Assembly: GCA_040221175.1 (NCBI GenBank)
Contig: JAVJVK010000019.1
Location: forward strand, 372,001-436,000
Source of the DNA: Phycisphaerales bacterium
GTDB lineage: Bacteria > Planctomycetota > Phycisphaerae > Phycisphaerales > UBA1924
Direction: 5' to 3'
Length of the DNA: 64,000 bases
A program made the position numbers and the translations under genes. The notes beneath the pieces are model-generated. The model was not told where the DNA came from. It worked only from the letters and a program-made list of their open reading frames with translations, and did not search any database. Below, piece by piece: positions 16,947 through 25,577 of the stretch; the stretch's first letter is position 1, and each line of letters starts with the position of its first letter.

Positions 16947-18199
16947 AGAGGAAACCGAATCTGCTTCTGATTTTTGTGCTGGCGACGCTGCTGCCGGCCA
17001 TGGTGGCGCTCGGCGACGACGATGAGGTCGTGCCCGGGCAGGTGGTCGTGCGATTCGCTCCCGGGGCCGACATCCCCGGCTTCCTCGCCCGATGGCGGGC
17101 CGAGTACGGGGCCGAGATCATCACGCGGACCACCAGCCGCCCGATCTACCTCTTGAGCGTCTTCGAGGGCGATGAGGAAGAGTTCGTCGACGACGTCGAG
17201 TTCGACCCCGCCCTCGACTGGGCCGAGCCCAACTACTTCGGGCGTGACGAGAATCCAGATCCGGGCACCCAGAGCATCTTCGTGGCCAGCACGTCCGGAG
17301 CGTTCCAGTCCCAGCCCGCCATGAAGGCCCTGGGCGTGGACGCGGCCCAGCGTTTCGCCACCGGCCGGGGCATCGTCGTCGCCGCGATCGACTCGGGGCT
17401 GGACCCCGCACACCCGGTGCTTGCGGGCAAGCTCGCCCCGGGCGGCTGGAACTTCATCACGGGCACGCCCGACGTTGCCGACGTGGGCGACGGCATCGAC
17501 AGCGATGGCGACGACCTGATCGACGAGTCGGTCGGCCATGGCACGATGGTCGCCGGCCTGATCGCACGAATCGCACCGGACGCGAACATCCTTCCCCTGA
17601 AAGTCCTGGACAGCGACGGGCTGACCAACACCTTCCTGATGGTCGAGGCGATCTTCTACGCCATCGACAACGGCGCCCATATCGCCAACGTCTCGATGGG
17701 CACGACGCGCCAGACGCTGGTCATCGACGCGGCCCTGGCCGAGGCACGCGACGCCGGCATGCTGGTCGTCGCCAGCACCGGCAACGAGGACGACAGCAAC
17801 CCACGCTTCCCGAGCGGATCATCCGACGAATCGGGCTTGGGCCTGGGCGTGCTGGCCGTGGCCGCGGTGGACGACGACAACCGCCGCGCCGAATTCAGCA
17901 ACTACGGCCCGCATGTGTCCCTGACGGCGCCCGGCGTGGACATCACCAGCACCACGCCCGGCGGCGGGTATGGCCGCGCCAATGGCACCAGCTTCGCCGC
18001 CCCGATGGTCGCGGCGGGCGCTGCGTTGTACTGGTCAGGGGCGCCCGACGCCTCGGCCGGGAGCGTGCGTGATCGGCTGCTGGCCTTCACGGTGGACGTC
18101 TCCGCGCAGAATCCGAGCTTCGACGATGAGCTCGGCGCCGGCCGGCTGCACGTGTTGTGGCCTGTCAAGGGCGTCGAGCTCCGACGCGACCAGCGCTGA
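16943..18199 (+). CDS. Secreted S8 subtilisin-like protease of the CHAT module
   Basis: A 418-residue exported serine protease. A signal peptide MKRKPNLLLIFVLATLLP covers about residues 1-24. An I9-like propeptide (about 28-95, VPGQVVVRFAPGADI) precedes the S8 domain with Asp150 (AIDSG), His199 (GHGTMVAG), oxyanion Asn281 (STGNE) and Ser350 (GTSFAAPM). All catalytic residues are intact. Unlike the subtilase at 3808 it has no dockerin-like tail and ends soon after the last helix. The ATG at 16943 overlaps the TPR-CHAT stop (ATGA), so the two are made together even though one is cytoplasmic and the other exported. A hairpin with a T-run about 40 bp downstream closes the operon. Confidence 0.93.
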   Translation: MKRKPNLLLIFVLATLLPAMVALGDDDEVVPGQVVVRFAPGADIPGFLARWRAEYGAEIITRTTSRPIYLLSVFEGDEEEFVDDVEFDPALDWAEPNYFGRDENPDPGTQSIFVASTSGAFQSQPAMKALGVDAAQRFATGRGIVVAAIDSGLDPAHPVLAGKLAPGGWNFITGTPDVADVGDGIDSDGDDLIDESVGHGTMVAGLIARIAPDANILPLKVLDSDGLTNTFLMVEAIFYAIDNGAHIANVSMGTTRQTLVIDAALAEARDAGMLVVASTGNEDDSNPRFPSGSSDESGLGLGVLAVAAVDDDNRRAEFSNYGPHVSLTAPGVDITSTTPGGGYGRANGTSFAAPMVAAGAALYWSGAPDASAGSVRDRLLAFTVDVSAQNPSFDDELGAGRLHVLWPVKGVELRRDQR

Positions 18200-18238
18200 G
18201 CATCCAGGCTTTCCACCACGTCGCGCTCGTTTTCCTTG

Positions 18239-18265
18239 GCGGCCCCCGGAGGCCGTTCTCTTTTT
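18239..18265 (+). terminator. Rho-independent terminator after the sigma/CHAT/subtilase operon
   Basis: A short G/C stem (CGGCC at 18240-18244 with GGCCG at 18251-18255) is followed by TTCTCTTTTT. It lies 40 bp past the subtilase stop and delimits the module. Confidence 0.65.
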
Positions 18266-18387
18266 GGTGCGCATCGCACGAATTTCGTGCGCGCCATGTA
18301 TCACGACGCACCTTGCGCGCTCTGTGGTGTTGAACGCCGGCCCACGACTGCGGGGCCGGCCACACACAACGCTCAAGGAGATGCACC

Positions 18388-19509
18388 ATGACTCGCACGA
18401 ACACGCTTTCGACCCTCGCCGGCCTTGCACTTGCCAGCCTTGCCACCGCTTCGCCCGTCGACCCCGTGTACACCGTCACCTTCGACGACTGCATCACCAG
18501 CGACAACCAGTACGTCGGCCCCGACGGCGAGCTGCGCTGGGACGTGGACGCGGGCTGCGACATCTACCAGACCGACCTGTACGAGCGGCCCATGGCCCAG
18601 GCCTTCGACCTCTTCCGCGGCCGCTTCGGCGCCAAGGAATACTTCGAGTACCTCGACATCGCCCAGGCCCGCGCCGGCTTCGACGACCGCTACCTGTACG
18701 TCTCGATCAAGCTCGCCGGCCGCGACCTGCTGACGAGCGGCGGCGACCGCAACGAGCAGGGCCTGGTCGAGCGCTACGGCTTCACGCTCAGCACCGACGC
18801 CGACGGCCGCTTCGGCGTGCTGCTGGTTGCCGACCAGCCCGAGCTGAAGATCGACCCCGTCACCGTCTTTGGCACCACCGGCGTCTTCGGCTACCGCGAC
18901 ACCGACGGCGATGTGGGCGGCGCGGCCGATTCGGGGCCCACCGGGCGCGACGTCACCAAGACCGACAACCCCCAAGAAGAGAGCGGGCTGAACGGCTACG
19001 ACACGGCCATCATCAGCGACGGCGTGCTCGACGCGACCAGCCGGGAGGTCCTGTTCGTCCGCCTCAGCCCAACCGACGACACCGTCGTCGAGTTCGCCCT
19101 CGACTACGCCGCGCTCGGCTTCACGCAGGACGACCTTCGCACCATCGGCTCGTTCGAGATCGAGGCCATCAAGGGCGGGCCCAAGGACCCCCAGAACTAC
19201 CGCTTCAACGACAAGTACAGCGCGGTGGAGGCCGGCTCGCCCAACCCCGGCATGGGCGGCACGAGCGAGTTCGGCACCGAGGGCCTCGAGGCCATCTACG
19301 AGATGGACACGGTTCGCGGCGGGCCGATCGACGGCGGCGCCGTGTGCCGGGCCGACTGCGACGGCGATGGCGCGCTGAGCATCTTCGACTTCCTGTGCTT
19401 CCAGAACCTCTTCGCCGCGGGCGACCTGCGGGCCGACTTCGACGGCGATGGCGCCCTGACGCTGTTCGACTTCCTGGCGTTCCAGAACGCCTTCGACGCG
19501 GGCTGCTGA
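18388..19509 (+). CDS. Secreted protein with dockerin-like tail
   Basis: A 373-residue exported protein. The signal peptide is about residues 1-21 (ending LATASP). The mature part (about 25-310) is acidic, with repeated beta-strand patterns such as FDDRYLYVSIKLAGRDL and TVVEFALDYAALGF. This looks like a carbohydrate-binding or surface beta-sandwich module, but no family is recognised. Residues about 320-373 are two dockerin-like loops (DCDGDGALS and DFDGDGALT, each with FDFL.FQN) ending FDAGC. AAGGAG nine bases upstream supports the start. It follows the terminated CHAT operon across 188 bp and is convergent with a DUF1772-type gene. The function is unknown; attachment or sorting through the tail is inferred. 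Confidence 0.85.
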   Translation: MTRTNTLSTLAGLALASLATASPVDPVYTVTFDDCITSDNQYVGPDGELRWDVDAGCDIYQTDLYERPMAQAFDLFRGRFGAKEYFEYLDIAQARAGFDDRYLYVSIKLAGRDLLTSGGDRNEQGLVERYGFTLSTDADGRFGVLLVADQPELKIDPVTVFGTTGVFGYRDTDGDVGGAADSGPTGRDVTKTDNPQEESGLNGYDTAIISDGVLDATSREVLFVRLSPTDDTVVEFALDYAALGFTQDDLRTIGSFEIEAIKGGPKDPQNYRFNDKYSAVEAGSPNPGMGGTSEFGTEGLEAIYEMDTVRGGPIDGGAVCRADCDGDGALSIFDFLCFQNLFAAGDLRADFDGDGALTLFDFLAFQNAFDAGC

Positions 19510-19565
19510 GGCTCGTCATGAGCCCCGCCCGTCACGATGGGCCCGGGCACGCGCTCCCTCCGGTG

Positions 19566-19594
19566 CACCCGGCGTCGCTCGCGGCGACCGGGTG
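19566..19594. terminator. Hairpin between convergent genes
   Basis: CACCCGG (19566-19572) pairs with CCGGGTG (19588-19594), with further inner pairing of TCGC and GCGA. It sits midway between two convergent stops. T-runs are lacking. Confidence 0.5.
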
Positions 19595-19645
19595 TTCCTG
19601 CGCCCTGCGCGGGCTCGTTGGGCGCCGGTGACGTGGGGCTGTCGA

Positions 19646-20128
19646 TCAGAGCGCCCTTAGCGCCCCGGCGAACTGGATGAGCGCGAGGACGGAGGCGACG
19701 ACGCGGACGTGGTTCCACCGCGTCCAGACGACCAGGTACCGCCGCCAGAGCTCGGCCGCCTTGGGATCATCCGCGTCGACGGCCGCGAGCCGGTTGTTCA
19801 GCGGCACGTTTCCGGCGGCGGTGACCACGAACACGCCCAGCGCGTAGAGCGCGCCGGCGGACGCCATCGGGAACCACCAGCCGCGATCGGTGTTCAGCAG
19901 CCCGAGCACGACCGCCGCCACGCCCAGGACCGCCGTGCCGAAGAACGGGACCATGAACCAGGGCGTGAACACCGTCTTGTTGATCTGCTGCATGGCGCGG
20001 ATGCCCTGGGCGTCGGGCACGCGGGCCAGGGCGGCCATGATGAACGCCGAGAAGCCGAAGAGCGCCCCGCCCACGAGCGCGACGCCGACGATGCCGGCGT
20101 ACGCGAGGATGGTGATGGTCCCGTCCAT
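19646..20128 (-). CDS. DUF1772 / anthrone oxygenase-like membrane protein
   Basis: A 160-residue integral membrane protein with four predicted hydrophobic helices: ILAYAGIVGVALVGGALFGF, FMVPFFGTAVLGVAAVVLGL, ASAGALYALGVFVVTAA, and a C-terminal VRVVASVLALIQF. The segment PLNNRLAAVD followed by W..RYLVVWTRWNHVR is the hallmark of the DUF1772 family, some members of which are called anthrone oxygenase-like. The bacterial role is not established. The ATG at 20128 is preceded by GGGAGG; the longer upstream frame has no support. It is monocistronic, between a tailed secreted protein (convergent) and the FN3-like gene upstream on the same strand. Confidence 0.82.
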   Translation of the reverse strand: MDGTITILAYAGIVGVALVGGALFGFSAFIMAALARVPDAQGIRAMQQINKTVFTPWFMVPFFGTAVLGVAAVVLGLLNTDRGWWFPMASAGALYALGVFVVTAAGNVPLNNRLAAVDADDPKAAELWRRYLVVWTRWNHVRVVASVLALIQFAGALRAL

Positions 20129-20286
20129 GCTTTCCCTCCCAGGGCTCGAGTGCGCGACCGCACCGATTGTTGGCGATCGCGAGCGCGCGGGCGGCCGGAT
20201 CGACCGCATCGCTCGCGCGAGGGGACCTGCTATTCGGGTTTGCACGGCGCGACCGGGCGCTCGTGCCGGCCCTCGTGCTCATGCGA

Positions 20287-20308
20287 AAGGGCGGCCGTGG
20301 CCGCCCTT
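20287..20308 (-). terminator. Terminator after FN3-like gene
   Basis: A near-perfect palindrome AAGGGCGGCC-gt/ac-GGCCGCCCTT is followed on the minus strand by TTTC. It lies 54 bp past the stop of the gene at 20362-21138. Confidence 0.7.
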
Positions 20309-20361
20309 GGGTTCGTCACGTTGTCGATGGCTCGGCCGGCCCTCGCTCAGCCGGCTTTGGC

Positions 20362-21138
20362 TTACCCGGCCTTTTCCGAGCCCTTGGCCGTCTGGGCGTC
20401 CTTGAGCTGCTGGGCGTCTTCGATGGTCAGGCCCTCGCCGCCATCGCCCCCACCACCCTCGCTGGTGGTGCTTGCCTGGCCGCTCGCCTGGGGGTTCTGG
20501 TTCCCGATGGTGCCGAAGTTGAAGGTCTTCTCGTCGCTCCAGTCGCTGACGACGTTGGTGGTGAGCTTCGTGGCCACCTGGTAGGCGATCCACTCGAGCC
20601 CGCCGGGCACGTCGGTGTCGGTCCATTCCTTCTCGCCGGTGGTGTCCATGTACTGGAAGCTGGAGACCACGCCGTCGAGGGTCTTGTACCGCCGCTGGAT
20701 GACGAAGACCGAGCCCTGGCCCTTGTTGGCCTCGTAGGTCAGCACCAGGTTGCCGTTGGTGGTGCTGCGCAGCGCCAGGTTGGTGGGAATGGGCGCCTCG
20801 GTGCGCGGCGTCGCCTTCCTGGGCGGGTCGATCTGGGCGAGCTGGTAGAGCTCGTCGGTGCCGTCCTTCTTGGCGTTGACGCGGATCTGCTGGACCAGCA
20901 GCGAGCCAAAGTCGTAGAGCGCGTTGAGCGCCTCGTCCTGGGCGTCGACCATGGCCTTGTATTCGTTCCAGCCCTCCTGGGCCTCGTTGAACTTCGTGTT
21001 GGCGTCGCTGAGCAACGCCGTGAGCGTCGTGATGTCGTTGGTTGACAGCAGGAGCTGCTCGGCGTTGTTCGACCAGGGGGCGATCCGCTGGTTGAAGAAG
21101 TCGAGAATGCCCTGCTTCGTACGATTGATCGTGCTCAT
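20362..21138 (-). CDS. Helical plus FN3-like protein, paralogue A
   Basis: A 258-residue protein without signal peptide. Residues about 5-95 are amphipathic helix (QGILDFFNQRIAPW, then long A/E/K/L runs to DFGSLLVQQIRVNA). After a proline linker comes a fibronectin-III-like domain (about 118-205) with LALRSTTNGNLVLTYEA, SVFVIQRRY and EWIAYQVATK strands. The C-terminus is a Gly-rich tail. The protein at 61521-62189 has the same architecture and matching blocks (LDFF.QRI.PW, FGSLLVQ.IR, IDPP.....P). The ATG at 21138 is preferred because GGGGATG is correctly spaced; an in-frame ATG three codons earlier is possible. Function unknown; families of this shape occur in Planctomycetes and Verrucomicrobia. 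Confidence 0.8.
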   Translation of the reverse strand: MSTINRTKQGILDFFNQRIAPWSNNAEQLLLSTNDITTLTALLSDANTKFNEAQEGWNEYKAMVDAQDEALNALYDFGSLLVQQIRVNAKKDGTDELYQLAQIDPPRKATPRTEAPIPTNLALRSTTNGNLVLTYEANKGQGSVFVIQRRYKTLDGVVSSFQYMDTTGEKEWTDTDVPGGLEWIAYQVATKLTTNVVSDWSDEKTFNFGTIGNQNPQASGQASTTSEGGGGDGGEGLTIEDAQQLKDAQTAKGSEKAG

Positions 21139-21508
21139 GGTTTTCATCCCCGTGAAAGCACCCGTGGGCGAGCCGGTTCATCGTGCCCAGCGTGCCCGTG
21201 TGATGCGGCCCGCACCTCGGGGCCGCCGACACCCGTTCATCGGGAACCGCGGGCTGGCCCCTGAGCGTCGAGGGTTGGTCGCGTCGAAATCGGTCCGGTT
21301 GTGCGGTCTGGGTAAGCGGGCGGGGGTTGGGCACGCGGTGGCGGGCACTGAGGGGGGTTGAAGAGGGGTTGGGCGGCGGTTATGGGGACGGGAGGCGTTC
21401 CGCTTCGCGGCATGGGGCGAGCATCCGGGGGGACTCGGAGGCCTCTCTACTCCCTCCCCCGCTCCCAGCGGGGGAGGTGGCCGAGGTCTGCCGAGGTCGG
21501 AGGGGGGC
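21139..21508. other. Gene-free region with palindromic repeat at island edge
   Basis: No gene is seen over 370 bp. The part next to the FN3-like gene should hold its promoter. The part near res carries the 11-bp palindrome at 21453-21477 and a G-rich segment (to 21508) that looks like the rest of the same intergenic repeat. Confidence 0.5.
21453..21477. repeat. REP-like palindromic intergenic element
   Basis: CCTCCCCCGCT and AGCGGGGGAGG form a perfect 11-bp stem with a CCC loop. The surrounding sequence (CTCTCTACTCCCTCC before, GGTGGCCGAGG after) is typical of short palindromic repeats scattered in bacterial intergenic regions. A relative lies at the other end of the island (32571-32591). 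Confidence 0.65.
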
Positions 21509-24500
21509 TTAATCCCGCCTGTTTCGCTCTACGACAGCCACCAACTCGCGCCCCAGCGTCTGCGGGTCCCGACACGGGTGGAAATCCCATCGCCCGAGTT
21601 TGCCCCAGTTGTTGACCGCCCGGACCCACTGGCGGGCCGCGTCGTACTTGGCCGTGTCCTGCGGCGTCTCGTAGCCCTTGACTTCGAGCACGAGCGTCGT
21701 GTCGTCGCTCATCCGCACGAGGAAGTCCGGCTCGAAGCCGTGCTCGACGTTCATGTGCTCGTAGGGAATCGAGAACTCAAGCCCGTCCGTTCTCGCGTAG
21801 AACTTGATCGTGCCTGCCCTCGCCGCTTCTTCGAGCCGGAAGGCCGCGCTGCTCTCCCATGCTTGCGTATCGAGCACGACCTGGTTCACGTGGCTGAACG
21901 TCGTGCCGTGCACCGCTCGCTTGGTTGTGAAGTTGATGTCGTCGGTGCTGCCCAGCGGCTTGGTCTTGTTGAGCACCGGGAGCAGCGGCGACTCGCCCTG
22001 CCCGTCGTCCGGCTCAATAGCGGCGGCCAGCCGCTCAACGACCTGCTGGGCGTATCGCTGCAAGGCGATCTCGGCTCTTGGCTCGTCGCGGTAGTTGACC
22101 TTGCGTGACAAATACTCATCGACGTAGCGGTAGACCTGCGGGAAGAGCATGTGCCGCGACTGCAGCTTCATGACCCTGGCTTTGCGTTCACTGTCGGGGC
22201 CCGCGGAAGCCCCAGACAGCAGACGGTCGATCACGCGTCGCGTGAACTCAAACGCGATCGTCTGGCTGTGGTTCGCCGCGTAGTACGCCGCCCGATCCTG
22301 CTTGACGGTCTCAAAGGCGCCCGCCGTCGCGGTCGAGGGCCCCTCGCTCACGCCCGCCGCCACTCGCACAAAGGTCGCCGTCGGCTCCCGGTGCGGCTCC
22401 AGTTCGAGCACCTCCATCGAGTCGATATCGCAGCGGATCAGGTTCTGCCGCAATGCGTACACGTAGCCCTCAACTACCGGGAACTGCATGCGGAAGGCCG
22501 ACCGCTCGTCGAGCGCCCGCACGTGGTTCAGCGGCCGGTCATCGTCGTCCGGGGTGCCCGTTGCCTTGCCCTTGTAGGGAATCACCGAGAAGGGGATGCC
22601 GTAGACGTCGACGTGCTCGGGCGGGAGCAAACCCGTGGTCGGGTCTGGGCGGTAGTTCATCCGGCGCAAGCCGCGGCCGACGACCTGCTCGCATAGCAAC
22701 TGGCTGCCGAAGGCGCGCACGCCGAGGATGTGGGTCACGTTGTTGGCGTCCCAGCCCTCGGTCAGCATCGACACCGAGACCACGCACCGCACATGCTCGC
22801 CCGGCTCGCCCTTCTTGCCCACGGTCGCCACGACCCTGCGGAGCGCCTGGGCCGCGTCGTCCTTACTCTTGCCCGGTATGCCGCTTTCGGCCTCGGCCAG
22901 CAGCTTCGAATCGATGCGGATGGTGTACTTGCGGTGCGCGGTATTGGACAGTGCGTCCGGCTGCACCTCGCCCTGCCCGTACGCCGTACGCGTCTTGGGC
23001 TTGGCGGCCTTCTTGCCCCGCTTGGGTTTGGCCTCTTCCTCGTCTTCCTCGTCGGCGTCGAGTTCCTGTTCGACGTCCTCGCGCGTCACCACCTCTTCGG
23101 TCGTCTCGCCGCTGATGCGGCGGTAGAACTCTTCGGCGATGTCGGTGTTATCGCACACGATGATGAGCACGGGCGGCACGCGCTCCTGGCCCTGCTCGGC
23201 CGCTTGCACCATGTCGAACCGCGTTCGCCACTCGCCGGCGAGTTGCTGGAGCGCGGCCTCGGCCTTCTCGTAGACCACGTGTGGCTTCGGCTTGCCCTGC
23301 TTGCCCGGGAGCTTCTGGCCCGGTTGCAGGTCGGCCACGATGTGGTCCTTCCACAGCCGGAAGTACTTGGGATCGGGCCGCCCGGTCGTATCCTGCACCG
23401 GCAAACGCGGGATCTTGACGATCCCGCTCTCGATGGCGTCCACCAGCCCGAAGTCGCTGACCAGCCAGGGGAAGGGCAGGCCCTCGGGGTAGTCGCTGCC
23501 CTGGATGTAGAAGGGCGTGGCCGACAGATCGACGCACAGGCCCACGCACGGCACGCCCGCACCACGCAGGCCGCAGTTGTTGAGGCGGTCGAGCCCGTCG
23601 AGCCAGACGCGGGCCTCTTCCTTTTCAGTCTTGAGATCGCCCTCGGTGGCGACGCGCTCCTCGCCGTCCTTCTTGCGCGAGCCCTTCACCGGGTTGGGGT
23701 TGGGCCGCCAGCAATGGTGCCCCTCGTCGTTGAGCACCATGATGGGCATGCGCGACGTGGCGGCGTCGCCCAGGATGCGGCGGGCGAAGCTAGCGGGGTC
23801 TTCCTCGCCCTTGTCGACCGCCTGGTACGTCTTGCCACCCTCGCTGTGCGGCGAGGCGGGCTGGAACTGGTGCCAGTTCTCGACGATGACCGTGCCGCGG
23901 TTGAGGTAGTCGCGATACTTGGCGGGCACCATGCCGAAGTCGTCGTAGTAGTTCTTGTCATCGCCGGGGCGGAGCACCTGCAAGCGCTCCTTGACGGTCA
24001 GGTTCGGGCAGCACACCAGCACCACGTCGGGGAAGTGCTCGCTGTGCGGGTTCACGCCGCGGTTGCACAAGGCCCAGGTGATGAGCATGGCCATGACGAC
24101 CGTCTTGCCCGATCCGGTGGCCATCTTGCAGCCCAGGCGGCGCAGGCCCAGCAGGCTCTCGTCGGCGGGTTGATCGAGCAGCGTGGGGTAGAACTCGGCG
24201 CTCTCGGTGCCGAACCGCGGGTCCTCGCCCTTGCACAGACGGCGCAGGTGCTCGTCGGTCACCTCGAAGTTGCCGAAGCCCGTGCGGCTGCGCGATGGCT
24301 GGCCGGGCGTTGAGCGTGCCGATTCGGGCAGGCGGATCTCGGCCAGGTAGATCAGCGTCTCGACGGCCTCACGCTGGCAGAAGAACAGGCGGCGGAAGCC
24401 GCCCTTGGCCGTGCCCTTCTCGCGTGACCAATGCCGGAGCAGGTCCTTGGTAACGGTGGTCGAGCCGCGGTAGCCCGATTTCCGCCAGCGGCGAACATCC

Positions 24501-24730
24501 TTCCGAAGACGGTTGACGAGTTCAAGGAGGTCTTGGTCCTCGTCAGGAAAGATCTGCGTCTGCGAGGTACCGACGCGTTCGGTCTTGTACCAGTACGCCG
24601 CGTCCCGTCGGAATCCCGCGCGGTAGGCCTCGCCGCTCTCGCGGCGGTAGAGCCAATGGTCGTTCGGCTCCGCGTAGGGGTTGCAGAGGATTGGGGAAGC
24701 GACGGGCTGTATCGGTGTGGCACTAGTCAT
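21509..24730 (-). CDS. Type III-like restriction endonuclease, Res subunit
   Basis: A 1073-residue superfamily 2 helicase-nuclease. Walker A is ATGSGKT at 204-210, the DExx box is DEGH at 335-338, LSATP follows near 404, and motif V/VI is ..TEGWDANNVTHILG then EQVVGRGLRR. Near residue 1000 a PD-(D/E)xK-like nuclease core is visible (EPDFLVRM, then LVLEVKG). Length and order match the BPTD_3080-type Res family of type III-like systems. It would translocate on DNA and cleave unmodified sites with Mod. It overlaps the PIN gene by 8 bp, so all four genes 30157-21509 read as one operon. A low-complexity acidic/basic insert (EEDEEEAKPKRGKK) interrupts the middle. Confidence 0.9.
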   Translation of the reverse strand: MTSATPIQPVASPILCNPYAEPNDHWLYRRESGEAYRAGFRRDAAYWYKTERVGTSQTQIFPDEDQDLLELVNRLRKDVRRWRKSGYRGSTTVTKDLLRHWSREKGTAKGGFRRLFFCQREAVETLIYLAEIRLPESARSTPGQPSRSRTGFGNFEVTDEHLRRLCKGEDPRFGTESAEFYPTLLDQPADESLLGLRRLGCKMATGSGKTVVMAMLITWALCNRGVNPHSEHFPDVVLVCCPNLTVKERLQVLRPGDDKNYYDDFGMVPAKYRDYLNRGTVIVENWHQFQPASPHSEGGKTYQAVDKGEEDPASFARRILGDAATSRMPIMVLNDEGHHCWRPNPNPVKGSRKKDGEERVATEGDLKTEKEEARVWLDGLDRLNNCGLRGAGVPCVGLCVDLSATPFYIQGSDYPEGLPFPWLVSDFGLVDAIESGIVKIPRLPVQDTTGRPDPKYFRLWKDHIVADLQPGQKLPGKQGKPKPHVVYEKAEAALQQLAGEWRTRFDMVQAAEQGQERVPPVLIIVCDNTDIAEEFYRRISGETTEEVVTREDVEQELDADEEDEEEAKPKRGKKAAKPKTRTAYGQGEVQPDALSNTAHRKYTIRIDSKLLAEAESGIPGKSKDDAAQALRRVVATVGKKGEPGEHVRCVVSVSMLTEGWDANNVTHILGVRAFGSQLLCEQVVGRGLRRMNYRPDPTTGLLPPEHVDVYGIPFSVIPYKGKATGTPDDDDRPLNHVRALDERSAFRMQFPVVEGYVYALRQNLIRCDIDSMEVLELEPHREPTATFVRVAAGVSEGPSTATAGAFETVKQDRAAYYAANHSQTIAFEFTRRVIDRLLSGASAGPDSERKARVMKLQSRHMLFPQVYRYVDEYLSRKVNYRDEPRAEIALQRYAQQVVERLAAAIEPDDGQGESPLLPVLNKTKPLGSTDDINFTTKRAVHGTTFSHVNQVVLDTQAWESSAAFRLEEAARAGTIKFYARTDGLEFSIPYEHMNVEHGFEPDFLVRMSDDTTLVLEVKGYETPQDTAKYDAARQWVRAVNNWGKLGRWDFHPCRDPQTLGRELVAVVERNRRD

Positions 24731-25547
24731 CGATTACCGGCGGGGGGTGCAGAGCATAATCTGTCGGATGAGCCGATGCTGAGCTCTCCAGCAACTCGGA
24801 TTCGCTACGTTCATCTTCCTCGGTCACAACAACATCGAGAAGCTTCATTGCCTCCGTGAGTCGATCCGTAAGAGACACTCGTCGCTGAAGGGTGGTTCGA
24901 GATCGAAACTCTTGGTCCAGCCAATCGTTGATGTAGGATTGTCGGTCTAGCGTGATGCCATAGTCCCCGTCCCTAGAGACGATTATCACGTGTCGCGACG
25001 TGACGTTTGAGCAGTGGATCACCCACTCCCAGTTAATGGCATCGCCAATCGACGTGTCATTAGTTTTGCGTGGCGGGTAGCCGAGCATGAATCGCTTCCA
25101 CGCCCGACGACGAACGTCTTTCTTTTCATCTCGGTCACGCCGCAGGTTCGTTATCGCCTTGCACTTGAAGAGCCTTTGTGCAGATTGATACACTGGATCT
25201 TCGCCCGTCGGATTCAGCATAAGCTTTTTCGTGCGCTCGTGAAGCCTTTTCAAGCCGTCATTAATCTCGGCCTCCCTACTACGAATCGCGCCTACGGTCT
25301 TCGCGCCCTTCAAAAAGGCGGGCGGAGTTGGAGCGGAGACCTTGCTCTTGAAAGCGCTCAGAGCTTCCAGGATAGCTCGCTGCCGATTCTTCTTGAACTC
25401 CATCTCAACCTGATAGCTAGTGATAAGTGACTCGTGCAGCTTGTCGATCTTTTCCAGCAGCTCGATCTGCATCTCGTTGCGGGCTCTGTAGAAGTCCAGC
25501 AGAATATTCGTATCGATGAAGACTAGCGGGGGAGTTGCACTTGCCAC
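24723..25547 (-). CDS. PIN-domain protein (DUF4935-like) within RM operon
   Basis: A 274-residue protein. Residues about 8-20 read LVFIDTNILLDFYR with the first PIN acidic residue Asp12. A helical middle (about 30-140) is rich in K/E/R. Residues about 165-215 include INWEWVIHC and VIIVSRDGDYG, matching the second half of PIN_8/DUF4935 RNases with acidic residues. It is predicted to be a metal-dependent ribonuclease or structure-specific nuclease. The start is GTG at 25547. It lies 30 bp after the DUF262-HNH gene and overlaps res by 8 bp. Its base composition is much more A/T-rich than flanking housekeeping genes. No paired antitoxin is seen, so it is probably an effector of the system rather than a plain VapC toxin. 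Confidence 0.8.
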   Translation of the reverse strand: MASATPPLVFIDTNILLDFYRARNEMQIELLEKIDKLHESLITSYQVEMEFKKNRQRAILEALSAFKSKVSAPTPPAFLKGAKTVGAIRSREAEINDGLKRLHERTKKLMLNPTGEDPVYQSAQRLFKCKAITNLRRDRDEKKDVRRRAWKRFMLGYPPRKTNDTSIGDAINWEWVIHCSNVTSRHVIIVSRDGDYGITLDRQSYINDWLDQEFRSRTTLQRRVSLTDRLTEAMKLLDVVVTEEDERSESELLESSASAHPTDYALHPPPVIDD

Positions 25548-25577
25548 GAGTTGAGGTTCCTTGGCGGCCGAATGCTC

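Noticed and set aside
13008-18199. Sigma/CHAT module considered as part of a type III-E CRISPR system
   Set aside because: No gRAMP/Cas7-11, cas1/cas2 or repeat array is present within the window; only the sigma-factor plus TPR-CHAT logic is shared.
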